From assembly GCA_036268055.1 (NCBI GenBank), contig DATAUW010000017.1:248001-312000 (forward strand): DNA of 64,000 nucleotides, written 5' to 3'. This DNA is from Verrucomicrobiia bacterium (GTDB taxonomy: Bacteria > Verrucomicrobiota > Verrucomicrobiia > Limisphaerales > Pedosphaeraceae). Position 1 is the stretch's first letter, and each line of letters begins with the position of its first letter. Made by a program: the position numbers and the translations under genes. This document shows positions 25,182 through 34,556 of the stretch, one piece after another. The notes below the pieces were generated by a model, which did not search any database, was not told where the DNA came from, and worked only from the letters and a program-made list of their open reading frames with translations.

Positions 25182-26255
25182 ATGAAATCGGCCATGCCTT
25201 TGCGCATATTGATGTTGAAAAGCCAGAGCGCGGGCATCGGTGATTTATTGCGCGGCTCGGCCGCATGGCGCGCGCTCAAGGATCGTTTTCCCGGCGCGGA
25301 ATTACATCTGCTGTTTCTGACGCGGGAGCCGGGTTACAGTTCAGAACGATTCATCGCGCGACACCATCTCTTGAACAGTTTTTGTTCGCTCGACAAACGC
25401 ACCAAGGGCATCGCGGGCTGGCGCAAACTTTTTTTGGCCGCAAAAGCTTACGCCGAAACTTTTCATCCCGATCTCATCATAGATTTTGAGCCGAAAGGCG
25501 CGCGCACGTCGTTGCTGGCTTTTTTGCTTGGGCGAAGTCTCGGTGCGACGACGGTCGGCATCAATGAAGTCCCGTTGCGCGGCGCGTTTTACGATCTCGT
25601 CGCGGTCTCGAACAAAACCTTCGCGACCCAGCGCGGTTTGCCCGAATGGTTTGAATATACCAATCGTGATTTTGTCGCGCTGTCCGCGCTGGGAATCGAG
25701 CGCGGACACACCGCCATCGAACTCGAAGAAACCATCGAGGGCCGCGAATTTCGCGAACAGTTTCGCCGCCGCCACGGTTTGCCCGAGAATGCGCGTTTGC
25801 TCGGCCTGAACATTGGTTGTGGAACCCCCGGAGCCATCACACGCCGCCCTTCGCTGCCGCTGCTTTCAAAACTCACCGCGCAGCTTGAAAAAACTTATAA
25901 CCTGCATTTGGTTGTGGGTCTCGGTTCGCCTGCCGAAGCCGAAGTGGACCGCGAATTCGTCGAGCTTCACAAACTGGATTCCGATGCGCCCGTGATCAAT
26001 CTCAACGGCAAAACCAGCTTGCTCGAATTAAGCGGTCTTATCAAAACGTGCGACCTTTTCATTACGGGCGACACCGGCCCCTATCACATGGCGGTTGGCT
26101 TGCGCACGCCGACCCTGACCGTTTTTAATCACGAGTACTCCATCGCCTATCATTCGCATCCGTGGGTGAAGTGCGTGGTGGCCGCGAATCTCGAGGATGT
26201 TCCCCGGCTCGCGCACGCGGCGGATGAATTGCTCGCGGCAAAACCTCCGCAGTAA
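25182..26255 (+). CDS. Glycosyltransferase family 9 (second copy)
   Basis: 357 residues with the GT9 pattern ILMLKSQSAGIGDLLRGSAAWRALKDRFPGAEL at the start and FITGDTGPYHMAVGLRTPTLTVF near the end. It differs enough from the preceding GT9 to be a separate activity rather than a recent duplicate. It is probably the next transferase in the same LPS/glycan assembly, followed by an MsbA-like exporter 48 bases downstream. Confidence 0.87.
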   Translation: MKSAMPLRILMLKSQSAGIGDLLRGSAAWRALKDRFPGAELHLLFLTREPGYSSERFIARHHLLNSFCSLDKRTKGIAGWRKLFLAAKAYAETFHPDLIIDFEPKGARTSLLAFLLGRSLGATTVGINEVPLRGAFYDLVAVSNKTFATQRGLPEWFEYTNRDFVALSALGIERGHTAIELEETIEGREFREQFRRRHGLPENARLLGLNIGCGTPGAITRRPSLPLLSKLTAQLEKTYNLHLVVGLGSPAEAEVDREFVELHKLDSDAPVINLNGKTSLLELSGLIKTCDLFITGDTGPYHMAVGLRTPTLTVFNHEYSIAYHSHPWVKCVVAANLEDVPRLAHAADELLAAKPPQ

Positions 26256-26302
26256 ATCCTTTGCAGCCAACGTGCTTCTGATGCAGATTCATCCTCATTG
26301 AC

Positions 26303-28477
26303 ATGGTGCTGTTCCTCAAAAAGCTGTTGCATCTCTGCCGCCCGTATCGCCAGCGGCTGGTGCTCGGCGTAATGACGGGACTCATCGGCGGCGCGTTGGA
26401 AGCGCTGCTCATGCTCAGCATCAAGCTCGCCATAGACGTGGCCTTTCCCGGCGCGAACACGCTTTCCGCGAACACTCCCACGTTCACTCCCGGCAGCATC
26501 TTGAGCGTGCCCGCTTTTGTGAGTGAACTGCGCGAACCCACGAATCAGGTTTCGCAATATCTCGTGGCGCACTTTTCTCCGGCCACCCGGCAAAAACTTT
26601 CCACCTTCAACACCACCAACACGCCGCCGCTTTTCGCCGAATCGCTCGCCGGTGAACTCAACGTCACCCTCCTCGACCCGTCGCTTTACAATCCACAACT
26701 ATTTCCCAGCCAAATTCTCAGTCCCAGCGCGCGCGTTCTAATGGCGCAAAAACCCGATGTCAATAATCTGGCCAAGCGCAATCGTGTGCTGCTCGAAAGC
26801 GCCTATCCCGGTGTGCTGGCGACGGTCAAGCTGCCCTTCCTCGACAAACATCCGTGGGCGCGCGAAGAGTTGGCGCGGCTGACGAGTTTGCTGCCGGACA
26901 TCCACAGCAACCGCACCTTGAGCATCGCTTTTGTGATTCTCGTGATTCCCCTGATGATGCTGTTGCGCGGCGCGGTCTCGTACTTGAACGTCTATTTTCT
27001 GCAATGGGTCGCGGTGCGGGCCATCACGGACTTGCGCACGAAATTGTTCGCGCACCTGATGAACCTGCCGCTGGCGTTCATGAATAAATTAAGCACCGGC
27101 GAATTGATTTCGCGCGTCATGGGCGACACCGTTTCGGTGCAAAACGCCATCAGTAATTCGCTCGTGGTGATCATCAAGGACCCCGCCACTTTGATCGGCT
27201 TGATCGTGCTGCTGCTCTGGCAACAGCCGATGCTCACGCTGGTTTCCCTGATTGTGTTTCCCGTCTGTCTCGTGCCGATCGTCATTTACGCGCGCAAGGT
27301 CCGCCAATCAAGCCGCGCCATCCAAAATCATTACGCCGAACTCGCGCGCATCATCCACGAATCCTTCACCGGTAATCGCATCATCAAGGCTTACAATCTT
27401 GAAAGCAACGTGGTGGCGCAATTTCGCGATGCCTCCGGCCGTTTCATCGGCCATTACATGCGCTCGGTGCGCGCGGGTGAAATGCCCGGGCCGCTCATCG
27501 AATTTTTTGGCGCCATCGGCATCGCCTGTCTCTTCTACTACATCCTCGTCATCGCGCGGCAGGCGATTGATGTCGGCTCGTTCGTGCTGTTCGTCGGCAG
27601 CGTATTTTCCATGTATAAACCGGTCAAATCGTTGAGCCGTCTTTACAGTCAAATCGAACAGGCCAACGCCTCCAGCCAGCGCGTGTTTGAATTGCTCGAC
27701 ACAGTTTCCACATTGCCCGAACCGTCAAATCCCTTGTCATTAAAGGCCGTCGGTGCGGAAATTCGCTTTGAATCAGTCAATTTCAACTACGACGCCAAAC
27801 CCGTTTTGCACGATTTTTCGCTCATAGTGAAACCCGGGCAGATGGTCGCGCTCGTTGGCCTGAGCGGCTCGGGAAAAACCACCATCGCGAATCTTCTCCT
27901 GCGCTTTTACGATCCTCTCAGCGGCGCGGTGCGCGTCGGCGGCGTGAATATTCGCGATGTCACAACCCGGGATTTGCGCAGCCAAATCGCGGTGGTGACT
28001 CAGGAGACTTTGTTGTTCGACGAAACCATCCGCCGAAATATCGAGATGGGCCGCCCGGGCGCAACCGAGGCGGAAATCATCGCCGCCGCCAGGCACGCCC
28101 ACGCGCACGATTTCATCATGGAAAAACCCCAGGGCTACGACACGATGATCGGCGAAAAAGGCGTGAATCTTTCCGGCGGCCAAAAGCAGCGTCTCGCCAT
28201 CGCGCGCGCGATTGTCAAAAACGCGCCGATTCTCATCCTCGACGAAGCCACCAGCGCGCTCGACACGCAGGCCGAACGCGGAGTGCAAACCGCTCTTGAA
28301 GAACTAATGGTGGGCCGCACCACCCTGTGCATCGCGCATCGGTTGTCCACGATTCAAAACGCGGATGTCATCGTCGTGTTGGAACAGGGCCGCATCGTGG
28401 AAACCGGCCGCCACGAAGAGTTGATGAAGCACGACGGCGTCTATCGGCGGCTATACGAATTGCCGTCCGAAGGCTGA
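26303..28477 (+). CDS. MsbA-like ABC exporter with periplasmic insertion
   Basis: 724-residue half-transporter with fused membrane and nucleotide-binding domains, of the lipid A/multidrug exporter group. NBD motifs: Walker A GLSGSGKTT (about 520), signature LSGGQKQRLAIARA, Walker B ILILDEATSALD and H-loop IAHRLS. TM1 (about 14-46) is followed by roughly 155 residues of soluble sequence (about 48-203) before TM2 starts at SIAFVILVIPLMMLL. Canonical MsbA is about 580 residues with only a short loop here, so the insertion explains the extra length. The setting between GT9 and epimerase genes supports lipid A or glycolipid flipping. Confidence 0.92.
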   Translation: MVLFLKKLLHLCRPYRQRLVLGVMTGLIGGALEALLMLSIKLAIDVAFPGANTLSANTPTFTPGSILSVPAFVSELREPTNQVSQYLVAHFSPATRQKLSTFNTTNTPPLFAESLAGELNVTLLDPSLYNPQLFPSQILSPSARVLMAQKPDVNNLAKRNRVLLESAYPGVLATVKLPFLDKHPWAREELARLTSLLPDIHSNRTLSIAFVILVIPLMMLLRGAVSYLNVYFLQWVAVRAITDLRTKLFAHLMNLPLAFMNKLSTGELISRVMGDTVSVQNAISNSLVVIIKDPATLIGLIVLLLWQQPMLTLVSLIVFPVCLVPIVIYARKVRQSSRAIQNHYAELARIIHESFTGNRIIKAYNLESNVVAQFRDASGRFIGHYMRSVRAGEMPGPLIEFFGAIGIACLFYYILVIARQAIDVGSFVLFVGSVFSMYKPVKSLSRLYSQIEQANASSQRVFELLDTVSTLPEPSNPLSLKAVGAEIRFESVNFNYDAKPVLHDFSLIVKPGQMVALVGLSGSGKTTIANLLLRFYDPLSGAVRVGGVNIRDVTTRDLRSQIAVVTQETLLFDETIRRNIEMGRPGATEAEIIAAARHAHAHDFIMEKPQGYDTMIGEKGVNLSGGQKQRLAIARAIVKNAPILILDEATSALDTQAERGVQTALEELMVGRTTLCIAHRLSTIQNADVIVVLEQGRIVETGRHEELMKHDGVYRRLYELPSEG

Positions 28478-28486
28478 CGCACCTAT

Positions 28487-29428
28487 ATGAAGGCACTCGT
28501 AACCGGCGGCGCGGGATTCATCGGTTCGCACCTGGCCGAGGCGTTGTGCCGGCGCGGGGCCAGCGTGATCGCGCTGGACAATCTTTCGCTTGGGAAAGTC
28601 GCCAACCTCGCGTGGCGCGGAAACGGCGATACGCTGGAATTTGTCGAAGGCGATGTCGCGAACGAAACGCTGGTGAAAAAACTTATCGCCGGTTGCGATT
28701 GGGTTTTTCACGAAGCCGCCATGCCTTCGGTTCCGGTCTCGGTCGCCAAACCCATCGAAACCAATGCGCAAAATATTGATGCGACCTTGCGCCTGCTGGT
28801 TCTCGCGCGCGACGCGGGCGTGAAACGATTTTTATTCGCGTCGTCCTCTTCGATTTACGGCGACGTGGATGTGCCCGCCAAGCACGAAGCCTTGCCGCCG
28901 AGCCCGCTCTCGCCGTACGCGCTGCAAAAATATGCCGCCGAAAAATATTGCCAGTTATTTCACCGGCTCTACGGCTTGCCCACGGTGGCGTTGCGTTATT
29001 TTAACGTGTTCGGGCCGCGCCAGGCATTCGGTTCGCCGTATTCGGGCGTCATCGCGAAATTTTGCACCGGCATGCTGGCGGGCAACGCGCCGGTGATTTA
29101 TGGGGATGGCTTGCAGGCGCGTGATTTTACTTTCATCGCAAATGTCGTGCACGCAAACCTGCTCGCCGCCGAAGCGCCGGATGCCGCCGGAAAAGTTTTC
29201 AATGTCGCCGCCGGCCAAAGCATTTCGTTGCTGGATCTCGTCGCCGAACTCAATCGCCTTACCGGCCAGAATTTGCAGCCGCAATTCGAGCCCATGCGCA
29301 CCGGCGACGTGCGCTCCTCGCTCGCCGATATTTCCGCCGCCCGGCGCGAGCTTGGCTATGAAGTCGAAGTGACGTGGCAGGAGGGCTTGCGGCGAACCCT
29401 GGATTTTTATCGCGGCGCGGCAAAGTAA
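28487..29428 (+). CDS. NAD-dependent epimerase/dehydratase (UDP-sugar 4-epimerase type)
   Basis: Extended SDR enzyme of 313 residues. It starts MKALVTGGAGFIGSHLAEAL (NAD motif), has the catalytic Ser in FASSSSIYG and YxxxK in YALQKYAAEK, and RYFNVFGPRQ, which is typical of UDP-glucose/UDP-GlcNAc 4-epimerases. It probably supplies a nucleotide sugar to the transferases just upstream. It ends the envelope block; a new promoter follows 20 bases later. Confidence 0.88.
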   Translation: MKALVTGGAGFIGSHLAEALCRRGASVIALDNLSLGKVANLAWRGNGDTLEFVEGDVANETLVKKLIAGCDWVFHEAAMPSVPVSVAKPIETNAQNIDATLRLLVLARDAGVKRFLFASSSSIYGDVDVPAKHEALPPSPLSPYALQKYAAEKYCQLFHRLYGLPTVALRYFNVFGPRQAFGSPYSGVIAKFCTGMLAGNAPVIYGDGLQARDFTFIANVVHANLLAAEAPDAAGKVFNVAAGQSISLLDLVAELNRLTGQNLQPQFEPMRTGDVRSSLADISAARRELGYEVEVTWQEGLRRTLDFYRGAAK

Positions 29429-29447
29429 GGGAAATTTTTTCAAGCCC

Positions 29448-29477
29448 TTGACAGACCCATTGCCCGCGTGCTTTATT
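29448..29477 (+). promoter_or_regulatory. Sigma-70-type promoter
   Basis: Perfect TTGACA at 29448, 18-base spacer, TTTATT at 29472 (or 17 and CTTTAT). The predicted start lies about ten bases before the GTG at 29495, giving a very short leader. Confidence 0.6.
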
Positions 29478-29494
29478 GAAAGCCATTCGCGCGC

Positions 29495-29809
29495 GTGAAT
29501 AAAATTTTCCAACCCGGAAAAATTGCCCGGCCTGCTTCAGGTTTCGTGCTGACGGCGTTGGTTCTGCTTCTCTCGTTCGCCGGCGCCAGCCCGCAACTTC
29601 ACAAACTGCTCCACCCGGACGCCGACTCGCCGGACCATAGTTGCGCCGTTACACTTTTCGCCCACGGCCAGGTGGACGCCGCCAGCGTCTCGACCGTGGT
29701 CGTCGGCATCGCCGTTCTTTTCGTCGGCATCGCCCTGCTGGCCGAAACCTTGGTTCTTCCCCTTGCGGACTATCGTTATTCTCCGAGCCGCGCTCCTCCC
29801 GTTTCATAG
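29495..29809 (+). CDS. Small exported/membrane protein, His/Asp-rich loop
   Basis: 104 residues starting at GTG. A signal-anchor helix (SGFVLTALVLLLSFAGA) is followed by a short loop LHKLLHPDADSPDHSCAVTLFAHG with several His, Asp and one Cys, then a second hydrophobic helix VSTVVVGIAVLFVGIALLAE. Similar proteins occur in Verrucomicrobiota upstream of TonB receptors. The loop could bind a metal, and the gene lies just upstream of a TonB receptor, but no function is established. It has its own strong promoter. Confidence 0.65.
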   Translation: MNKIFQPGKIARPASGFVLTALVLLLSFAGASPQLHKLLHPDADSPDHSCAVTLFAHGQVDAASVSTVVVGIAVLFVGIALLAETLVLPLADYRYSPSRAPPVS

Positions 29810-29835
29810 CCGGATCCAAAACCATCTCGCCAAAT

Positions 29836-29857
29836 CCGTCTGTTCACAGACGGGTTT
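29836..29857 (+). terminator. Candidate weak terminator hairpin
   Basis: Stem CCGTCTG-TTCA-CAGACGG (seven pairs), followed only by GTTT, 27 bases after the stop of the small membrane protein gene. It may attenuate rather than terminate before the TonB receptor gene. Confidence 0.45.
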
Positions 29858-30060
29858 CGTCGGGCTGTGGAGAAACAGTTTCAACTGCGTTTTGGGTTCA
29901 ACTCACTTGGCGGATATTCACCTGTGATCTCTCCATCCGGGCGATGATTCTCCGCTAAAAAATTAATCCGTTCGAAATGGCTTTTACGCCGCGCCTTTTG
30001 GTGTGGCCGCAATCGCCGTGAACCTCAATCCATTGAAAACTTTTAATATTTGTCCCAGCT

Positions 30061-32313
30061 ATGAAAACCTCTCTTTTTCCATCTCCATCATTCCGTCGCA
30101 ACATTCCCCCCACCAACCGGCGCGCTTATTGGACGGTCATTGCCCTCGCATCCCTCGGTGCCACGGCTCACGCGCAAACCACCAATGCCCCGGCCATTCC
30201 CACCCCTACAAATACAACGCCGGCATCCGTCCTTGACACCAACATAACGCAGCTTCACGACACCACCGTCTTCAGCAAGCTCGATCAGGCCCGCACCGCC
30301 ATCCTCCCGGATCTCGGCGCCACCGTTTCAACGATGAGCGCTGCCCAAATCAATTCCGGCTCGCGCGGCGCGGATGCGCCTTTCAACGAACTCATCCTGC
30401 GCTTCCCCGGTGTCGCGCAGGATTCGGCGGCGAACGGCGATCTTCACGTTCGCGGTGAACATGCGAATTTGCAGTATCGCATCAACGACGTGTTGCTGCC
30501 CGAGGGCATCACCGGCTTCGGTTTGGAACTCGACCCGCGCTTCGTCGAAAACCTGAAATTCATCACTGGCTCGCTTCCTGCACAATACGGCTTTCGCACG
30601 GCGGGCGTCGTGGACATCCAGACCAAGAGCGGCGCGTTTGAAAACGGCGGCCAATTCGAGATGTTTGGCGGCAGCCACGATACCTTGCGTCCGTCCATCG
30701 AATACGGCGGTTCGGAGGGCAACCTGAATTACTTCGTGGATGCCAGCTACGAGCATAATACCCTCGGCATCGAAAATCCGCAGCCCACCAGCGAAGCCAT
30801 CCATGACAAGACCGACCAGGGAAAACTGTTTTCTTATTTCTCGTACCTCCTCGACGACACCAGCCGCGTCAATATCATGCTCAGCGCATCGGACAGCAAC
30901 TTCCAGGTCCCCGATGTCACCGGCAACAATACCGCGGCTTTTCCCGGCGCGCCGGGACAGCCAGCCACGTTCGATTCCGCCAATCTCAACGAGAATCAGA
31001 ACGAACAGAATTATTACGCGGTCGTCACTTATCAAAAAACCGCAGGCGACCTGAATCTGCAAGTCTCCGCCATCGGCCGCGAAAGCAGTGTCCACTTCAT
31101 GCCCGATCCTGAAGGCGGCGATTTGTTTTTCGACGGCGCATCCAGCGATGTCTATCGCCGTCTCCGATCCGGCGGACTGCAAGCGGACGCGAGTTATTAT
31201 TTGAACGATAAACACACCTTGCGCGGCGGAATGATCTTCGATGGCGAAACTGTTTATGCTGGTTCGCTCAACACGGTCTTCGACATTGATCCGATGTCGG
31301 GCGACCTCAGCGGCCCGCGGCAGATCCCCGACAGCCAGCATCTTTACGGTTTGTTCACCGGTTTCTATTTGCAGGACGAATGGAAAATCCTGCCGCAAGT
31401 GACGATCAACTACGGCGCGCGTTTTGATATTTTCAATTCATCCTTCGACAACGAAAATCAACTCAGCCCGCGCGTCAATATCATCTACGAACCCACGGAT
31501 AAAACGACGCTCCACGCGGGCTATGCGCGTTACTTCACACCGCCGCCGGTGGAAAATGTCCCTTCGAGCGCGGTGGCGCTGTTCGATAACACATCCAACG
31601 CGGCAGGCACTGATCAGGACAGTCCGGTGAAAGCGGAGCGTTCGCATTATTTCGACGCCGGCGTCAGCCAGGAACTTTTTCCGGGCTTCCGCGCGGGCGT
31701 GGATGGTTATTATAAAAAAGCCAAGAACCAGCTCGACGACGGTTTGTTCGGGCAGACGTTGATTCTCTCCGCGTTCAACTACGCAAAGGGCGAAGTCTAT
31801 GGGACCGAGTTCACCTTTGATTATACGCACGGCGGTTTTTCGGCCTATGCGAACATCGCGTATTCCGTGGCGAAGGGTGAGGACTTCGTGTCCTCGCAAT
31901 TCCTGTTCGACCCGGGCGATATCGCTTACGCGCAGAACCATTACATCAACCTGGACCACGATCAAACCGTGTCCGGTTCATTCGGCGCCTCTTACAAGTT
32001 TAACGAGACGAAGCGTTTCGCCACGATGTTTTATGTGGATGCCCTTTATGGCAGCGGCCTGCGTACCGACTCGACCGCAGCCGATGGCTCCAACATCCCC
32101 AACGGCGGCACCGTGCCTTCCTACTACACCGTGAATTGCGGCGTGGAGCAGGTCTTCAAGCTCAACCACAAGCAATCGCTGAAAGCGCGCATTGACCTGG
32201 TGAATCTCACCGATGCGGTTTACGAATTGCGCGATGGCCAGGGCGTGGGCGTCAACGCCGCGCAATTTGGCGCGCGGCGCGGAATCTTCGGTTCATTGAG
32301 TTACACATTCTAA
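30061..32313 (+). CDS. TonB-dependent outer membrane receptor
   Basis: 750 residues with an N-terminal signal peptide (cleavage likely after AHAQT), a plug domain (about 70-190, with NSGSRGADAPFNELILRFPGV and VDIQTKSGAFENGG) and a 22-strand barrel ending in a C-terminal Phe (GSLSYTF). It imports a nutrient across the outer membrane using energy from TonB. The substrate cannot be called; no siderophore gene or cobalamin riboswitch was seen. It heads an operon with TonB, ExbB and two ExbD genes, so its energising complex is likely dedicated. Confidence 0.92.
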   Translation: MKTSLFPSPSFRRNIPPTNRRAYWTVIALASLGATAHAQTTNAPAIPTPTNTTPASVLDTNITQLHDTTVFSKLDQARTAILPDLGATVSTMSAAQINSGSRGADAPFNELILRFPGVAQDSAANGDLHVRGEHANLQYRINDVLLPEGITGFGLELDPRFVENLKFITGSLPAQYGFRTAGVVDIQTKSGAFENGGQFEMFGGSHDTLRPSIEYGGSEGNLNYFVDASYEHNTLGIENPQPTSEAIHDKTDQGKLFSYFSYLLDDTSRVNIMLSASDSNFQVPDVTGNNTAAFPGAPGQPATFDSANLNENQNEQNYYAVVTYQKTAGDLNLQVSAIGRESSVHFMPDPEGGDLFFDGASSDVYRRLRSGGLQADASYYLNDKHTLRGGMIFDGETVYAGSLNTVFDIDPMSGDLSGPRQIPDSQHLYGLFTGFYLQDEWKILPQVTINYGARFDIFNSSFDNENQLSPRVNIIYEPTDKTTLHAGYARYFTPPPVENVPSSAVALFDNTSNAAGTDQDSPVKAERSHYFDAGVSQELFPGFRAGVDGYYKKAKNQLDDGLFGQTLILSAFNYAKGEVYGTEFTFDYTHGGFSAYANIAYSVAKGEDFVSSQFLFDPGDIAYAQNHYINLDHDQTVSGSFGASYKFNETKRFATMFYVDALYGSGLRTDSTAADGSNIPNGGTVPSYYTVNCGVEQVFKLNHKQSLKARIDLVNLTDAVYELRDGQGVGVNAAQFGARRGIFGSLSYTF

Positions 32314-32322
32314 GTAATACAA

Positions 32323-33021
32323 ATGGAACCAACCCACTCCAGTTCGCAGCCACGATTGAAATCCGAACTCGCGCGCCTGTGTCTTCCGGCCGCGCGGCGT
32401 GATCCCAATCGCAAGCTGGCGTGGGCGAATTCCATTTGCTTTCTTTTTCTGCTCATTGGGGTGACGGGTTTGAATCCCGTCACCTCCATCATCAAAAAAC
32501 CTCCGCCGCTGGAACAAACGCTTCCTGTCATCATCACGCCGCCCGCGCCGACGCCCACGCGCGTGGAAGCGCGCACCGAACAACAGCCAAAGGAACATCC
32601 GGAAACCGCGCGGGTCGTGGCTGTGGTCGCGCCAATGCCCTCGATCAATTTTTCCGTGCCAACGATCGGCAATCTCATTGTTCCCATGTCGCTCGCCGTC
32701 GCGCCGCCGGAAAATCCATTGGCGCCGCTCGTTGCCGCCCGCAATGAACCCTCCACCATTCACAGCACCGGCACCGGCGGCGAACGGCCCGATCCGCCCT
32801 ATCCGAAACTTGCCTCTGACCTTGGGCAGCAGGGAACCGTCGTGTTATTATTGACGGTGGATGCCAATGGCAGCATCACCGGCGCCACGATAAAAACCAC
32901 ATCGGGGTCATCCATTCTTGACCGCGGTGCGCTTGAATTCGTGAAGCGGCATTGGCTGTTGCCCGCCGGCGCGCCCGGCCGCATTTTTGAGGCGCCCATT
33001 CACTATATTCTCTCTCAATAA
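32323..33021 (+). CDS. tonB: TonB family energy transducer
   Basis: 232 residues with one N-terminal membrane helix (NSICFLFLLIGVTGLNPV), a Pro-rich periplasmic spacer (PPPLEQTLPVIITPPAPTP) and a C-terminal TonB domain: PPYPKLASDLGQQGTVVLLLTVDANG with ALEFVKRHWLLPAG. It carries the proton-motive energy from ExbB/ExbD to the receptor encoded nine bases upstream. It is short compared with E. coli TonB (239), with a compact spacer. Confidence 0.88.
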   Translation: MEPTHSSSQPRLKSELARLCLPAARRDPNRKLAWANSICFLFLLIGVTGLNPVTSIIKKPPPLEQTLPVIITPPAPTPTRVEARTEQQPKEHPETARVVAVVAPMPSINFSVPTIGNLIVPMSLAVAPPENPLAPLVAARNEPSTIHSTGTGGERPDPPYPKLASDLGQQGTVVLLLTVDANGSITGATIKTTSGSSILDRGALEFVKRHWLLPAGAPGRIFEAPIHYILSQ

Positions 33022-33070
33022 TTTTTTTTCATGACCATCAACCTCATTAACTAAAACAAACCAAATTCGT

Positions 33071-33706
33071 ATGCTTGCAAATATCGCCGTTCAATTTTTT
33101 CTTCAGGGTGGCCCGATCATGTGGCCGATTCTCGTCGCCGCGCTGGTCGCAGTCGCGGTCGTCGGCGAACGCGCCTTCTGGTGGTGGCGCGAAAGCCGGA
33201 ACAAATCGCCGCAACAACTGGAGCAGGTGCTCGCCGCTTTGGAAAATTCCGACGTGGCTTCCGCCGCCAAATTATCCGCCAACTCAACCGACGCCGTGGT
33301 GCGCATGATCCATCAAGGCCTGGAACATTCGCATAGTTCGCTGGCGGGCGCGTTGCAACTCGCCGCGGGCATCGAACTCGAACGCGCCGGACGTTACCTC
33401 ACGGTAATGGATACCCTCGTCACGCTCGCGCCGCTGCTGGGTTTGCTGGGAACCGTCACGGGTTTGATGGGCGCGTTCCTGAAAATCGGCAGCGCGGAAC
33501 TTTCGGTGGCGGCGGTGACGGGCGGCATCGGCGAGGCGTTGATCGCGACCGCCTGCGGACTGGGCATCGCGATTTTTACGCTCATCCCGTTTAATTTTTT
33601 CAACGGCAAACTGGCGCGGTTGCAATTCGAGTTGGAAACGGCGGCGACGAATGTCGAGGTCATGGTGCAGTCCGGCAAAATCAGCGCTGAAAAAATCTCC
33701 GCATGA
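33071..33706 (+). CDS. exbB: MotA/TolQ/ExbB proton channel protein
   Basis: 211 residues with three membrane helices in the ExbB/TolQ arrangement (PIMWPILVAALVAVAVVGE, TLAPLLGLLGTVTGLMGAF and IGEALIATACGLGIAIFTLIPFNFF). The second and third carry the conserved Gly/Thr/Pro channel residues. It forms the inner membrane proton channel with the ExbD products encoded downstream. Its stop overlaps the exbD start by four bases. Confidence 0.92.
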   Translation: MLANIAVQFFLQGGPIMWPILVAALVAVAVVGERAFWWWRESRNKSPQQLEQVLAALENSDVASAAKLSANSTDAVVRMIHQGLEHSHSSLAGALQLAAGIELERAGRYLTVMDTLVTLAPLLGLLGTVTGLMGAFLKIGSAELSVAAVTGGIGEALIATACGLGIAIFTLIPFNFFNGKLARLQFELETAATNVEVMVQSGKISAEKISA

Positions 33707-34134
33707 AGCTCCCCTCGCCCATTCATCGGCGTCATTCGCGGATCGAAATCATTCCGCTAATTGACATCATGTTTTTCCTGCTGGCGGCGTTCATGATGGT
33801 CAGTTTGCAGATGGACCAGACGAAAAATATCCACGTCAATCTGCCGTCCGCGCCGCAAGCGCCGCACAATTTCAAGCCGGGCATGCTGCTGATCGCCGTG
33901 GATAAATCTGGCTCAGCGTGGCTGGAGAAAAAACAGATTTCGCCGGCGGACCTCGGCACGGTTTTGAGCAATCGTTTCAAATTGGACACGAACCTGCCCG
34001 TCTTCATCAGCGGTGATCGCGATGCACGCGAAGGCGCCATTCAGGATGTGCTTAAAGAAGTTCGCAGCGCCGGAGCGCAGAAAATCGCCTTCACTGTCGG
34101 CGGTGAAGCGAACGATTCGGAGGCCAAACCATGA
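33703..34134 (+). CDS. exbD: ExbD/TolR biopolymer transport protein (1)
   Basis: 143 residues: basic cytoplasmic start (HRRHSRIEIIPLID), a single membrane helix with the channel Asp in PLIDIMFFLLAAFMM, and a periplasmic ExbD/TolR domain ending with VRSAGAQKIAFTVGG. It pairs with ExbB to couple proton flow to TonB. The ATGA overlaps at both ends show tight translational coupling. A second, similar gene follows, so the stator may contain two different D subunits. Confidence 0.9.
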   Translation: MKLPSPIHRRHSRIEIIPLIDIMFFLLAAFMMVSLQMDQTKNIHVNLPSAPQAPHNFKPGMLLIAVDKSGSAWLEKKQISPADLGTVLSNRFKLDTNLPVFISGDRDAREGAIQDVLKEVRSAGAQKIAFTVGGEANDSEAKP

Positions 34135-34556
34135 AAATTCGTTCGCCCATCAAGCGGCGCCGCGCGCGGCTGGAAATCGTGCCGCTGATTGACATCATGT
34201 TTTTTCTATTGGCCTCGTTCATGATGGTGAGCTTGCAGATGCAAAAGCTTCGCGCGCTCAACGCCAGCCTGCCCACCGCCACGCTTGCCACTTCCAACGC
34301 CAAGCCGGACATCCTCAACCTGACGGTGGATAAATTCGGCCAGGTGCAGGCGGACCAAAAACCGGTCACGCTGGACGAACTCACTCGCCTGCTCGACGAG
34401 CGCCATCACGCCAACACCAATCTGCCGGTTTATCTCAGCGGCACTCGCGACGCCTCCCACGGCTCGGTCATTTACGTGCTCGACCTGGTCAAACGCGCGG
34501 GCATCCAGCGCGTGGCCATCGCCCTCAACTCTTCCTCGGAATCCTCCGCCCCATGA
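34131..34556 (+). CDS. exbD: ExbD/TolR biopolymer transport protein (2)
   Basis: 141 residues, paralogous to the preceding gene: basic start RRRARLEIVPLID, membrane helix IDIMFFLLASFMMVSLQ with the channel Asp, and periplasmic domain ending VLDLVKRAGIQRVAIAL. Tandem exbD pairs are known in TonB systems of Bacteroidota and other phyla, where the second copy can be needed for a subset of substrates. It overlaps both neighbours by four bases. Confidence 0.9.
   Translation: MKIRSPIKRRRARLEIVPLIDIMFFLLASFMMVSLQMQKLRALNASLPTATLATSNAKPDILNLTVDKFGQVQADQKPVTLDELTRLLDERHHANTNLPVYLSGTRDASHGSVIYVLDLVKRAGIQRVAIALNSSSESSAP

Noticed and set aside
30000-30060. Riboswitch (cobalamin or similar) upstream of the TonB receptor
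   Set aside because: No B12-box-like or other conserved core sequence could be seen between 29858 and 30060.
32461-32483. tRNA T-arm look-alike (GACGGGTTTGAATCCCGTC) inside the TonB gene
   Set aside because: No acceptor, D or anticodon stem around it; the segment encodes the TonB membrane helix.
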